This document shows positions 1-6,233 of a stretch of 6,970 bases of DNA, in pieces. Origin of the DNA: Acetobacteraceae bacterium (GTDB lineage Bacteria; Pseudomonadota; Alphaproteobacteria; Acetobacterales; Acetobacteraceae); assembly GCA_027306955.1 (NCBI GenBank), contig DAHUXX010000258.1, forward strand, positions 1-6,970, given 5' to 3'. The number at the start of each line of letters is the position of its first letter. Position 1 is the first letter of the stretch. The notes under the pieces are model-generated. The model saw only the letters and a list, made by a program, of their open reading frames with translations. It was not told where the DNA came from and searched no databases. The translations under genes and the position numbers were made by a program.

Positions 1-1
1 C

Positions 2-895
2 GCCGCCGCCGCGCATGCGCCGATGCCCTCGGCCGCGAAGCTGATGAAGGAGAGCGGGATCAAGGCCAGCGCCGTCGGTGGCGGCAGCGGCAAGGACGGG
101 CGCATCACCAAGGGCGACGTGCTGGATTTCCTGGCGCGGCCCGCCACGCCTGTCGCCACCCCCGCCGCAGCGAAGGCGCCGCGCGCGCTCGAGACGGGCG
201 AGGAGCGGGTGCGCATGACGCGGCTGCGCCGCACCATCGCCGCCCGGCTCAAGGAGGCACAGAACACGGCAGCGATGCTCACCACCTTCAACGAGGTGGA
301 CATGGGCGCGGTGATGGCCCTGCGCGCCGAGTACAAGGATGCGTTCGAGAAGAAGAACACGGGCGTGCGCCTCGGCTTCATGTCATTCTTCGTGCGCGCG
401 TGCTGCGTGGCGCTCGCCGAGTTCCCGGCCGTGAACGCCGAGATCGACGGCGAGGACATCGTCTACAAGCATTTCGTGCACATGGGCATCGCGGTGGGCG
501 GGCCCTCGGGCCTGGTCGTGCCGGTACTGCGCGACGCGCAGACGCTCTCCTTCCCGGAGATCGAGGGGCGGATCGCGGATTTCGGGCGGCGTGCGCGTGA
601 CGGCGCGCTGAAGCTCGAGGAACTGGCCGGCGGCACGTTCAGTATCACGAATGGCGGCGTCTACGGCAGCCTGATGTCCACCCCGATCCTGAACCCGCCG
701 CAGTCCGCGATCCTGGGCATGCACAAGATCCAGGACCGGCCGATGGCGATCGGCGGCAAGGTCGAGATCCGCCCGATGATGTACCTCGCCCTGTCCTATG
801 ATCACCGGATCGTGGACGGGAAGGAGGCGGTGTCCTTCCTGGTGCGCGTGAAGGAAGGTATCGAGGATCCGCGCCGCCTGCTGCTGGGGCTGTAG
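2..895 (+). CDS. sucB: Dihydrolipoyllysine-residue succinyltransferase, E2 of 2-oxoglutarate dehydrogenase (5'-truncated)
   Basis: E2 core of the 2-oxoglutarate dehydrogenase complex. It moves the succinyl group from lipoyl-lysine to CoA in the TCA cycle, in the cytoplasm. The reading frame is open from base 2, so the gene begins outside the window and the N-terminal lipoyl domain is not seen. The ATG at 23 is internal. Visible in order: an Ala-rich linker end; the peripheral subunit-binding domain at about 29-160 (PSAAKLMKESGI, then KDGRITKGDV), which docks E3; a Pro/Ala linker; and the acyltransferase domain from about 210 to the end. Strong SucB signatures are AMLTTFNEVDM, RLGFMSFFVRA, TNGGVYGSLMSTPILNPPQ and MMYLALSYDHRIVDG. 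The last carries the catalytic His (codon 803-805) and Asp (codon 815-817). These match E. coli SucB far better than PDH or branched-chain E2 as I remember them. The binding domain has GGGSGKDG where G-T-G-K-D-G is usual, suggesting one extra loop residue. lpdA follows after 3 bp. Confidence 0.96.
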   Translation, partial: AAAAHAPMPSAAKLMKESGIKASAVGGGSGKDGRITKGDVLDFLARPATPVATPAAAKAPRALETGEERVRMTRLRRTIAARLKEAQNTAAMLTTFNEVDMGAVMALRAEYKDAFEKKNTGVRLGFMSFFVRACCVALAEFPAVNAEIDGEDIVYKHFVHMGIAVGGPSGLVVPVLRDAQTLSFPEIEGRIADFGRRARDGALKLEELAGGTFSITNGGVYGSLMSTPILNPPQSAILGMHKIQDRPMAIGGKVEIRPMMYLALSYDHRIVDGKEAVSFLVRVKEGIEDPRRLLLGL

Positions 896-898
896 GCC

Positions 899-2290
899 AT
901 GGCCGACTCCTTTGACGTCGTCGTCATCGGTGCCGGGCCCGGCGGCTATGTCTGCGCGATCCGCGCGGCACAGCTCGGCATGAAGGTCGCCTGCGTGGAG
1001 AAACGGGCGACGCTCGGCGGCACCTGCCTCAACATCGGCTGCATCCCATCCAAGGCGCTGCTGCAATCCTCCGAGAACTTCGCCGCCGCTGCGCACGATT
1101 TCGCCGCGCACGGCGTGATGATCGAGGGCGTGAAGCTGGACCTCGCGCGGATGCAGGCGCGCAAGGCCGAGGTCGTCTCCGCCAACGTCAAGGGCGTCGA
1201 GTTCCTGTTCCGCAAGAACAAGGTGACCTGGCTCAAGGGCGAGGGGAAGGTCGCCGCACCGGGGCGCATCGCGGTCGGCGATACCGTTTACGAGACGAAA
1301 CACATCGTCATCGCCACCGGCAGCGAGAGCATGCCGCTCAAGGGCGTCGAGGTCGACGAGAAGCGCATCGTCACCTCCACCGGCGCGCTGGAGCTCGATG
1401 CCGTGCCCGGACATCTCGTCGTCATCGGCGGTGGCGTCATCGGGCTCGAGCTCGGCAGCGTCTGGGCGCGGCTCGGCGCCAAGGTGACGGTGGTGGAGTT
1501 CCTCGACACGATCCTGCCGACGATGGACCGCGAGGTGAGCCGCGGCTTCGAGCGCATCCTGGCCAAGCAGGGATTCACGTTCCGGCTTGGCACCAAGGTC
1601 ACCTCCGCGAAGGCGGACGACAAGGGCGTCGACCTCACCCTCGAGCCGGCCGCCGGCGGCAAGGCGGAGACGCTGCGCGCGGACGTGGTGCTGCTCGCGA
1701 TCGGGCGGCGGCCCTACACGGCGGGGCTGGGGCTGGAAGCCGCGGGCGTGGCACTCGATGAGCGCGGGCGGGTGAAGACGAGCGCGCACTGGGCGACCAG
1801 CGTGCCGGGCATCTATGCCGTCGGCGACGTGATCGCAGGGCCGATGCTGGCGCACAAGGCCGAGGACGAGGGCGTGGCGCTGGCCGAACGGCTCGCCGGC
1901 CAGGCCGGGCATGTGAACTACGAGGCGATCCCCGGCGTGGTCTACACGTGGCCGGAGGTCGCCTCTGTCGGCCGCACCGAGGAACAGCTCAGGGCCGACG
2001 GCGTCGCCTACACGGCGGGCAAGTTCCCGTTCACCGCCAACGGCCGCGCGCGCGCGATGGGCGACACGGACGGGTTCGTGAAGCTGCTCGCCGACAAGCA
2101 GACGGATCGGCTGCTCGGCGCCCACATCATCGGCCCGGATGCCGGCACGATCCTCGCGGAACTGGTGACCGCGATCGAGTTCGGCGCCTCCGCCGAGGAC
2201 GTGGCGCGGACTTGCCACGCGCATCCCTCGCTCTCCGAGGCGATCAAGGAAGCGGCGCTGGCCGTCGGCGGCCGCGCGCTGCACATGTGA
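899..2290 (+). CDS. lpdA: Dihydrolipoyl dehydrogenase (E3)
   Basis: FAD- and NAD-dependent flavoenzyme that reoxidises the dihydrolipoyl arm of 2-oxoacid dehydrogenase complexes. At 463 residues it is near the usual 460-475. Order of parts: an N-terminal FAD dinucleotide fold with VVIGAGPGGY (8-17); the redox-active disulfide motif GGTCLNIGCIPSK with Cys43 and Cys48; an NAD-binding fold with VVIGGGVIGLELGS in mid-protein; the second FAD contact GIYAVGDVIAGPMLAHKAEDEG-like segment near 300; and the C-terminal dimerisation domain with the HPSLSE motif supplying the His442/Glu447 catalytic pair. All key residues are intact. The ATG at 899 lies 3 bp after the sucB stop, and the glycine-rich FAD motif begins at the usual distance, so the start is secure. 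The position directly after sucB assigns it to the 2-oxoglutarate dehydrogenase operon. Whether it also serves pyruvate dehydrogenase cannot be told from this window. Confidence 0.97.
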   Translation: MADSFDVVVIGAGPGGYVCAIRAAQLGMKVACVEKRATLGGTCLNIGCIPSKALLQSSENFAAAAHDFAAHGVMIEGVKLDLARMQARKAEVVSANVKGVEFLFRKNKVTWLKGEGKVAAPGRIAVGDTVYETKHIVIATGSESMPLKGVEVDEKRIVTSTGALELDAVPGHLVVIGGGVIGLELGSVWARLGAKVTVVEFLDTILPTMDREVSRGFERILAKQGFTFRLGTKVTSAKADDKGVDLTLEPAAGGKAETLRADVVLLAIGRRPYTAGLGLEAAGVALDERGRVKTSAHWATSVPGIYAVGDVIAGPMLAHKAEDEGVALAERLAGQAGHVNYEAIPGVVYTWPEVASVGRTEEQLRADGVAYTAGKFPFTANGRARAMGDTDGFVKLLADKQTDRLLGAHIIGPDAGTILAELVTAIEFGASAEDVARTCHAHPSLSEAIKEAALAVGGRALHM

Positions 2291-3255
2291 TGCACGCACC
2301 CCTGCCCGCGCTCACGATGGGCGAACCGGCGGGGATCGGGCCGGAGATCGCCGTCGCTTCCTGGCGCGCGGGCAGGCGCTTCCTGTTCGTGGGCGACCGC
2401 TCGGTGCTCCGCGACGTTCCGGTCCGGGAAGTGGCGTCCGCTGCCGAGGCAAGCGATGACGCGATCCCGGTGCTGAACGTACCCCTGGCGGCGCCGGCCG
2501 TTGCCGGGCGGCTCGACCCCGCCAACGCGCCGGCGGTGATCCGCGCCATCGAGACCGCCGCGAGGCTCGCCATGACCGGCGAGGTCGGCGCGGTCGTGAC
2601 GAACCCGATCCAGAAGTCGGTGCTCACGCGCGCGGGCTTCGCGCATCCCGGCCATACCGAGTTTCTCGCGGCGCTGACCGGCTCGCCGATGCCGGTGATG
2701 ATGCTTGCCTGCGAGGAACTGCGCGTCGTTCCGATCACGATCCATGTGGCGCTGCGCCGGGCGATCGAGATGCTCGATGCCGATCTTATCCTGCGCACGG
2801 CGCGCGTGACGGACGCGGCGCTGCGGCGGGACTGGGGCATCGGGCGGCCGCGGCTCGCCTTCGCGGGCCTCAACCCGCATGCCGGCGAGGACGGCACGAT
2901 GGGCGACGAGGAGGACCGGATCATCCGCCCGGCGATCGCCGCGCTGCGCGCGGAGGGGATCGAGGCGCTGGGCCCGGTCCCCGCCGACACGATGTTCACG
3001 CCGGCGGCGCGCCGGGGCTACGACGTGGCGCTCGGCATGTATCACGACCAGGTGCTGACGCCGATCAAGACGCTCGACATGCACGGGGGCGTGAACGTAA
3101 CGCTCGGCCTGCCGATCGTGCGCACCTCGCCGGACCACGGCACGGCGCTGGACATCGCCGGCAAGGGCGTCGCCGACCCCGGCAGCCTGGTCTCGGCGCT
3201 CGACCTCGCGGTGGACCTTGCGCGCCGGCGGGCGGCGGCGAAGATCGGGGCATGA
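2290..3255 (+). CDS. pdxA: 4-hydroxythreonine-4-phosphate dehydrogenase
   Basis: Vitamin B6 synthesis (DXP-dependent route). PdxA oxidises 4-phosphohydroxy-L-threonine with NAD(P); the product decarboxylates to the aminoacetone phosphate used by PdxJ. The protein has 321 residues; E. coli PdxA has 329. It opens with the family motif TMGEPAGIGPEI (9-20). It continues with TNPIQKSVL and HPGHTEFLA (104-127), GLNPHAGEDG (193-202), MYHDQ (250-254) and VNVTLGLPIVRTSPDHGTA near the end. His152, His197 and His252 fit the three divalent-metal ligands: their spacing of 45 and 55 equals that of His166/211/266 in E. coli. The frame is open far upstream inside lpdA, but family alignment puts the start at the ATG at 2290, which shares its A with the lpdA stop (TGATG). 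No Shine-Dalgarno sequence is evident, so translation probably depends on ribosomes finishing lpdA. TMGE replaces the commoner TMGD, a conservative change. Confidence 0.96.
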   Translation: MHAPLPALTMGEPAGIGPEIAVASWRAGRRFLFVGDRSVLRDVPVREVASAAEASDDAIPVLNVPLAAPAVAGRLDPANAPAVIRAIETAARLAMTGEVGAVVTNPIQKSVLTRAGFAHPGHTEFLAALTGSPMPVMMLACEELRVVPITIHVALRRAIEMLDADLILRTARVTDAALRRDWGIGRPRLAFAGLNPHAGEDGTMGDEEDRIIRPAIAALRAEGIEALGPVPADTMFTPAARRGYDVALGMYHDQVLTPIKTLDMHGGVNVTLGLPIVRTSPDHGTALDIAGKGVADPGSLVSALDLAVDLARRRAAAKIGA

Positions 3256-3968
3256 AACCACTGCGTCTCGGCGTGAACGTCGATCACGTGGCCACCGTGC
3301 GCAACGCGCGCGGCGGCGCCCACCCCGACCCGCTCGATGTCGCGCGCGCGGCGATCGCGGCGGGGGCGGACGGCATTACAATCCATCTGCGCGAGGACCG
3401 GCGGCATATCCGCGACGCCGATGTCGCGGCGATGAAGGCCGGCATCACCGTGCCGCTGAACCTCGAGATGGCGGCGACGCCGGAGATGGTGGGCATCGCG
3501 CTCGCCACGCGCCCGCGCGCCGCCTGCATCGTGCCGGAACGGCGCGCGGAGGTGACGACGGAGGGCGGGCTCGACGTCGTGGGGCAGGCGGTCTCGCTCA
3601 AGCCGATGGTCGCCCAGCTCGCGGCGGCCGGCATCCGCGTCTCGCTGTTCGTCGATCCCGATCCCGCACAGCTGCGCGCGAGTGCCGAGGTGGGCGCCGC
3701 GGTGGTGGAGCTGCACACCGGTGCCTATGCCGAGGGCAGGCCGGGCGAGCTGGAGCGGCTGCGCGAGGGCGCGACGCTAGCCGCCTCGCTGGGCCTCGAG
3801 GTGCACGCGGGGCACGGGCTGACCTACGACAATGTCGGGCCGGTGGCGGCGATCCCCGAGGTGGTGGAGCTGAACATCGGACACTTCCTGATCGGCCAGG
3901 CGATCACCGACGGGATTGCACCGGTGGTGGCGCACATGAAGGCGCTGATGGTGGCAGCGAGGAAGTGA
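3252..3968 (+). CDS. pdxJ: Pyridoxine 5'-phosphate synthase
   Basis: Condenses 1-deoxy-D-xylulose 5-phosphate with the PdxA-derived 3-amino-1-hydroxyacetone phosphate to give pyridoxine 5'-phosphate. It is a cytoplasmic TIM-barrel enzyme. The 238 residues compare with 243 in E. coli. The N-terminus LGVNVDHVATVRNARGG is diagnostic. Catalytic residues are present: His45 in ITIHLREDRRHI, Glu72 in PLNLEM and His188 in AGHGLTY, matching E. coli His45, Glu72 and His193 (the offset of five equals the length difference). Other conserved blocks are VPERRAEVTTEGGLDV, VELHTGAYAEG and ELNIGHFLIGQAI. The start ATG overlaps the pdxA stop in an ATGA, implying tight coupling. A short GGGG just upstream is the only ribosome-binding candidate. 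This is the last gene of the plus-strand unit; xerC faces it from 27 bp away. Confidence 0.97.
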   Translation: MKPLRLGVNVDHVATVRNARGGAHPDPLDVARAAIAAGADGITIHLREDRRHIRDADVAAMKAGITVPLNLEMAATPEMVGIALATRPRAACIVPERRAEVTTEGGLDVVGQAVSLKPMVAQLAAAGIRVSLFVDPDPAQLRASAEVGAAVVELHTGAYAEGRPGELERLREGATLAASLGLEVHAGHGLTYDNVGPVAAIPEVVELNIGHFLIGQAITDGIAPVVAHMKALMVAARK

Positions 3969-3976
3969 AGACGGGC

Positions 3977-3993
3977 CCGGGGGCTGAGCCCGG
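3977..3993. terminator. Possible weak bidirectional terminator hairpin
   Basis: In the 27-bp gap between the convergent pdxJ and xerC genes there is an inverted repeat, CCGGG (3977-3981), a 7-base loop, and CCCGG (3989-3993). It could stop transcription from both sides. The stem is only 5 bp and no run of T follows on either strand, so it is not a classical intrinsic terminator. In DNA this GC-rich the repeat may be chance. Confidence 0.3.
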
Positions 3994-3995
3994 CC

Positions 3996-4877
3996 TTAGC
4001 CTCTCGGATGCGTCTTCTGCCAGACGTCGAGCAACGCCGCCTCGTCGACCGCGGTGTATCGTTGCGTGGTCGAAAGGCTGGCGTGGCCGAGCAGTTCCTG
4101 GATCGAACGCAGGTCGGCGCCGCCAGCGAGAAGATGCGTCGCGAAGCTGTGGCGCAGCGCGTGCGGGGTGGCGTGCTCCGGCAGGCCGGCGAGGCGGCGA
4201 TGCGCCCGCAGCGCGCGCTGCGCGACGCCGGGGTTGAGACGGCCGCCGCGCGCGCCGACGAACAGCGGCGCGTCGGGCGCGGGCGCGGGATGCACGGCGA
4301 GCCAGGCGGCGAGTGCGGCGCGCACCGCGGGCAGCACGGGCACGAGGCGTTCCTTGCTGCCCTTGCCGGTAACGCGCAGCACGTCCGACGACGCGGCGCG
4401 GACATCGAGCGACAGCGCCTCCGAGATGCGCAGGCCGCAGCCGTAGAGCAGGGTGAACAGCGCGGCATCGCGGATCGCGTCGGCCTCGGTCGTGCCCTCG
4501 GCGTCGGGCGGCGTCAGGGCGCGGGGCAGCGGCTTCTTCGCGCGCGGCGTGGAGACGAGACGAAGCTGCTCGTTGGCGACGCCGTGGCGGCGGGCGAGGA
4601 AGCGGAAGAAGCCGCGGACGGCGGCAAGCTGGCGCGCCCGGGTCGCGGCACCGCGTCCGCTGGCGGCGGCGTGGGCAAGCCAGGCGCGGAAATCGGCGGC
4701 GGTGAGCGAGGCGAGGGCCACGCGGTCCGGCTCGGCACCGAGATGGCCGGCGACGAAGCGGAGGAAGTCGCCGACCGACCCGGCATAGGACTCCACCGTC
4801 GCGGGGGATGCGCGCCGTTCCGCGCGCAGCCAGGTGAGCCAGGCTTCGAGTTCCGTCACGCGCGCGCCATCATGCAA
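3996..4877 (-). CDS. xerC: Tyrosine site-specific recombinase XerC
   Basis: Tyrosine recombinase that, with XerD, resolves chromosome dimers at dif near the terminus. The 293 residues compare with 298 for E. coli XerC. An N-terminal SAM-like core-binding domain (about 8-95; WLTWLRAERRASPATVESYAGS) is followed by the catalytic domain (about 115-285). All six catalytic residues can be placed: Arg150 (GCGLRISE), Lys172 (TGKGSKER), His239 and Arg242 (HALRHSFATHLL), His265 (LGHASLSTTQRYT) and the nucleophile Tyr274. These nearly coincide with E. coli 148/172/240/243/266/275. XerC rather than XerD is inferred from the DUF484 neighbour and the overall sequence; an unrelated Xer paralogue is possible but less likely. 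No ATG is available: an in-frame stop lies at 4884-4886, leaving TTG at 4877 or GTG at 4859 as starts. Neither has a clear Shine-Dalgarno sequence, so coupling to the upstream gene 6 bp away is likely. Confidence 0.93.
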   Translation of the reverse strand: MHDGARVTELEAWLTWLRAERRASPATVESYAGSVGDFLRFVAGHLGAEPDRVALASLTAADFRAWLAHAAASGRGAATRARQLAAVRGFFRFLARRHGVANEQLRLVSTPRAKKPLPRALTPPDAEGTTEADAIRDAALFTLLYGCGLRISEALSLDVRAASSDVLRVTGKGSKERLVPVLPAVRAALAAWLAVHPAPAPDAPLFVGARGGRLNPGVAQRALRAHRRLAGLPEHATPHALRHSFATHLLAGGADLRSIQELLGHASLSTTQRYTAVDEAALLDVWQKTHPRG

Positions 4878-4883
4878 GCCCGA

Positions 4884-5513
4884 TCATGCAGGCCATGTGG
4901 CGGCCACCGCGCGGCCGAGGAAGCTGAGCACGCCCGCGACATGCGAGGCATCGAGCAGGTTGGCATGGCGGGTCGCGAGCGCCAGCATCGCCGGCGCGGC
5001 GAGGCCGGGCACCAGCACCAGCGCGTCGTGAAAGGCGAGCGGAGCCGCCTCGCCGTGCACCGCAGGATCCTGGCGGGCGGCGCCGATCGCCACGCTGCGC
5101 CCGCCGAGGCGGCGCTCTACCTCGCCGGCCGGCAGGCGGCGCGTCCCGGGAAGCTCCTCCTCCATGCAAAGCGAGGCGGCGTCCACGCCGAGCAGCGGCG
5201 GGAACAGTTCCGAGACGCAGGTGGGAACGGAGGCGGCGGTAAAGAGCGCGAGCACCGCCTCCTGCACGCGGGCGGCAAGGCTCGCGTTGGCGCGGCGCGT
5301 GGCGACGACGCTCGCGGCATCCTGCCTTGCCGCCGCGACCATGGCGGCGAGATGGTCCGCCACGCCCTCGCCATGGCGGCGCAGCGGCGGAGTCAGCGCG
5401 GCATAGAGCGCCGGGCGCGCGGCGAGGAAGCCAGGATGCGCGCGCAGGTAGGCCGCGACCGATTCCGCGGCCTCGTCCTCCGGCAGCGGCACCGTGTCAG
5501 GCAATGGCCCCAT
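4884..5513 (-). CDS. DUF484 family protein (YigA-like)
   Basis: Uncharacterised conserved protein of the DUF484 family, 209 residues. Family-like features: an N-terminal block SVAAYLRAHPGFLAARPALY (18-37) followed by LTPPLRRHGEGVADHLAAMV (40-59), then a probable helical or coiled-coil stretch (about 55-95), then a GAF-like C-terminal half with LGVDAASLCMEEE and LALATRHANLLD. No signal peptide or membrane segment is seen, so it is probably cytoplasmic. The role is unknown. In E. coli the DUF484 gene yigA lies directly upstream of xerC, and the same order occurs here with a 6-bp gap, which supports both assignments and suggests a link to XerC expression or function (inference). The ATG at 5513 lies inside a 19-bp tandem repeat and has no good Shine-Dalgarno sequence. 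The conserved block begins at about residue 18, so a slightly later start cannot be excluded. Confidence 0.88.
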   Translation of the reverse strand: MGPLPDTVPLPEDEAAESVAAYLRAHPGFLAARPALYAALTPPLRRHGEGVADHLAAMVAAARQDAASVVATRRANASLAARVQEAVLALFTAASVPTCVSELFPPLLGVDAASLCMEEELPGTRRLPAGEVERRLGGRSVAIGAARQDPAVHGEAAPLAFHDALVLVPGLAAPAMLALATRHANLLDASHVAGVLSFLGRAVAATWPA

Positions 5514-5545
5514 TTCTAAGCAATGGCCCCATCCCTAAGCAATGG
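5501..5545. repeat. 19-bp tandem duplication spanning a gene junction
   Basis: Two adjacent 19-bp copies lie at 5502-5520 and 5521-5539. They differ only at two neighbouring bases (TT at 5514-5515, CC at 5533-5534). A third, partial copy (CAATGG) begins at 5540. On the minus strand the unit contains CCATTGCTTAG, which supplies the end of the transaldolase gene, and ATGGGGCCATTG, which supplies the first four codons of the DUF484 gene. The repeat therefore covers both the stop and the start. Because 19 is not a multiple of 3, each copy is read in a different frame. The second ATG (5532-5530) opens only an 11-codon decoy frame that ends at 5497. Confidence 0.9.
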
Positions 5546-6191
5546 TCTGTCCCGTCCTGGTCCAGTCCGCGAGGAAGGCGGCCAGGCCCTTGTCGGTGAG
5601 CGGATGCTGGTAGAGCGCGCGCAGCACCGCGGGCGGCAGGGTCGCGACATGGGCGCCGAGCTTCGCCGCGGCGATCACGTGCAGCGGGCCGCGGACGGAG
5701 GCGACCAGCACCTCGGTCTTGAGCGCGGGGTAGTTGCGATAGATCGCCACGATCTCGGCGATCAGCGCCATGCCGTCGTGGCCGATATCGTCGAGCCGGC
5801 CGACGAAGGGCGAGACGAAGGTCGCGCCCGCCTTGGCCGCGAGCAGCGCCTGACCGGCGGAGAAGCACAGCGTGACATTGGTCATCACGCCCTCGTCCGA
5901 GAGCGTCTTGCAGGCGCGCAGCCCGTCCGGCGTGAGCGGCAGCTTGACCGCAACGTTGTGGGCGATGGCGCGCAGCACCCGTGCCTCGCGGATCATGCCG
6001 TCATAGTCCGTGGCGGCGACCTCGGCGCTGACCGGGCCGGGCACGACGGCGCAGATCTCGGCGATCACGTCCTGGATTCGGCGGCCGGACTTGGCGATGA
6101 GGGACGGGTTGGTGGTCACGCCGTCGAGCAGGCCGGTCGCGGCAAGTTCCACGATCTCCTTGGTATCGGCGGTATCGACGAAGAATTTCAT
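5535..6191 (-). CDS. tal: Transaldolase, TalC/FSA-type (transaldolase family subclass 3)
   Basis: Short transaldolase-family enzyme of the pentose phosphate pathway, a 218-residue TIM barrel that forms a Schiff base on lysine. It starts with the family hallmark MKFFVDTADTKEI (Asp6), followed by DGVTTNPSLIAKSG (Asn28), AEVAATD, AVKLPLT with the Schiff-base Lys83, MTNVTLCFSAGQALLA, TFVSPFVGRLDD and VRGPLHV. Databases often name such proteins fructose-6-phosphate aldolase. Here the two positions that separate the activities are Glu57 (Gln59 in E. coli FsaA) and Phe129 (Tyr131 in FsaA); both are the transaldolase state. The ATG at 6191 is chosen because the family N-terminus begins there and AGGAAGAG lies just upstream, although the frame stays open further upstream. 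It is probably the first gene of a minus-strand unit with DUF484 and xerC. It is divergent from priA. The last codons lie within the 19-bp repeat. Confidence 0.94.
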   Translation of the reverse strand: MKFFVDTADTKEIVELAATGLLDGVTTNPSLIAKSGRRIQDVIAEICAVVPGPVSAEVAATDYDGMIREARVLRAIAHNVAVKLPLTPDGLRACKTLSDEGVMTNVTLCFSAGQALLAAKAGATFVSPFVGRLDDIGHDGMALIAEIVAIYRNYPALKTEVLVASVRGPLHVIAAAKLGAHVATLPPAVLRALYQHPLTDKGLAAFLADWTRTGQTIA

Positions 6192-6194
6192 GCG

Positions 6195-6202
6195 CTCTTC
6201 CT
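6195..6202 (-). promoter_or_regulatory. Shine-Dalgarno site of the transaldolase gene
   Basis: On the minus strand AGGAAGAG is followed by CGC and then the ATG at 6191, which puts the AGGA core 7 bases before the start. It is the clearest ribosome-binding site in the window. It decides the start, because the reading frame continues open for about 600 bases upstream, antisense to priA. Confidence 0.75.
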
Positions 6203-6233
6203 GATGCGGCTTGGTTGCGGCAGACGATAGCGC

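Noticed and set aside
1948..2289. An upstream extension of pdxA, whose frame is open from 1948
   Set aside because: The extra residues overlap lpdA and are low-complexity Arg/Gly/Ala. The PdxA family motif begins 8 residues after the ATG at 2290.
383..2299. A 638-codon open frame on the minus strand opposite sucB and lpdA
   Set aside because: It is antisense to two well-recognised genes. The translation is rich in Arg, His, Asp and Ala with no recognisable domain, as expected for reverse frames of high-GC DNA.
2008..3261. A 417-codon minus-strand frame opposite pdxA, and similar frames at 3218-4237 and 3042-3716
   Set aside because: They are shadows of pdxA and pdxJ, both with all catalytic residues intact; the shadow products resemble no known protein.
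4008..5519. A 503-codon open frame on the plus strand across xerC and DUF484
   Set aside because: It lies opposite two genes identified by motifs and conserved order. Its Arg/Gly/Ala/His-rich product shows no family signature, so it is a codon-bias shadow.
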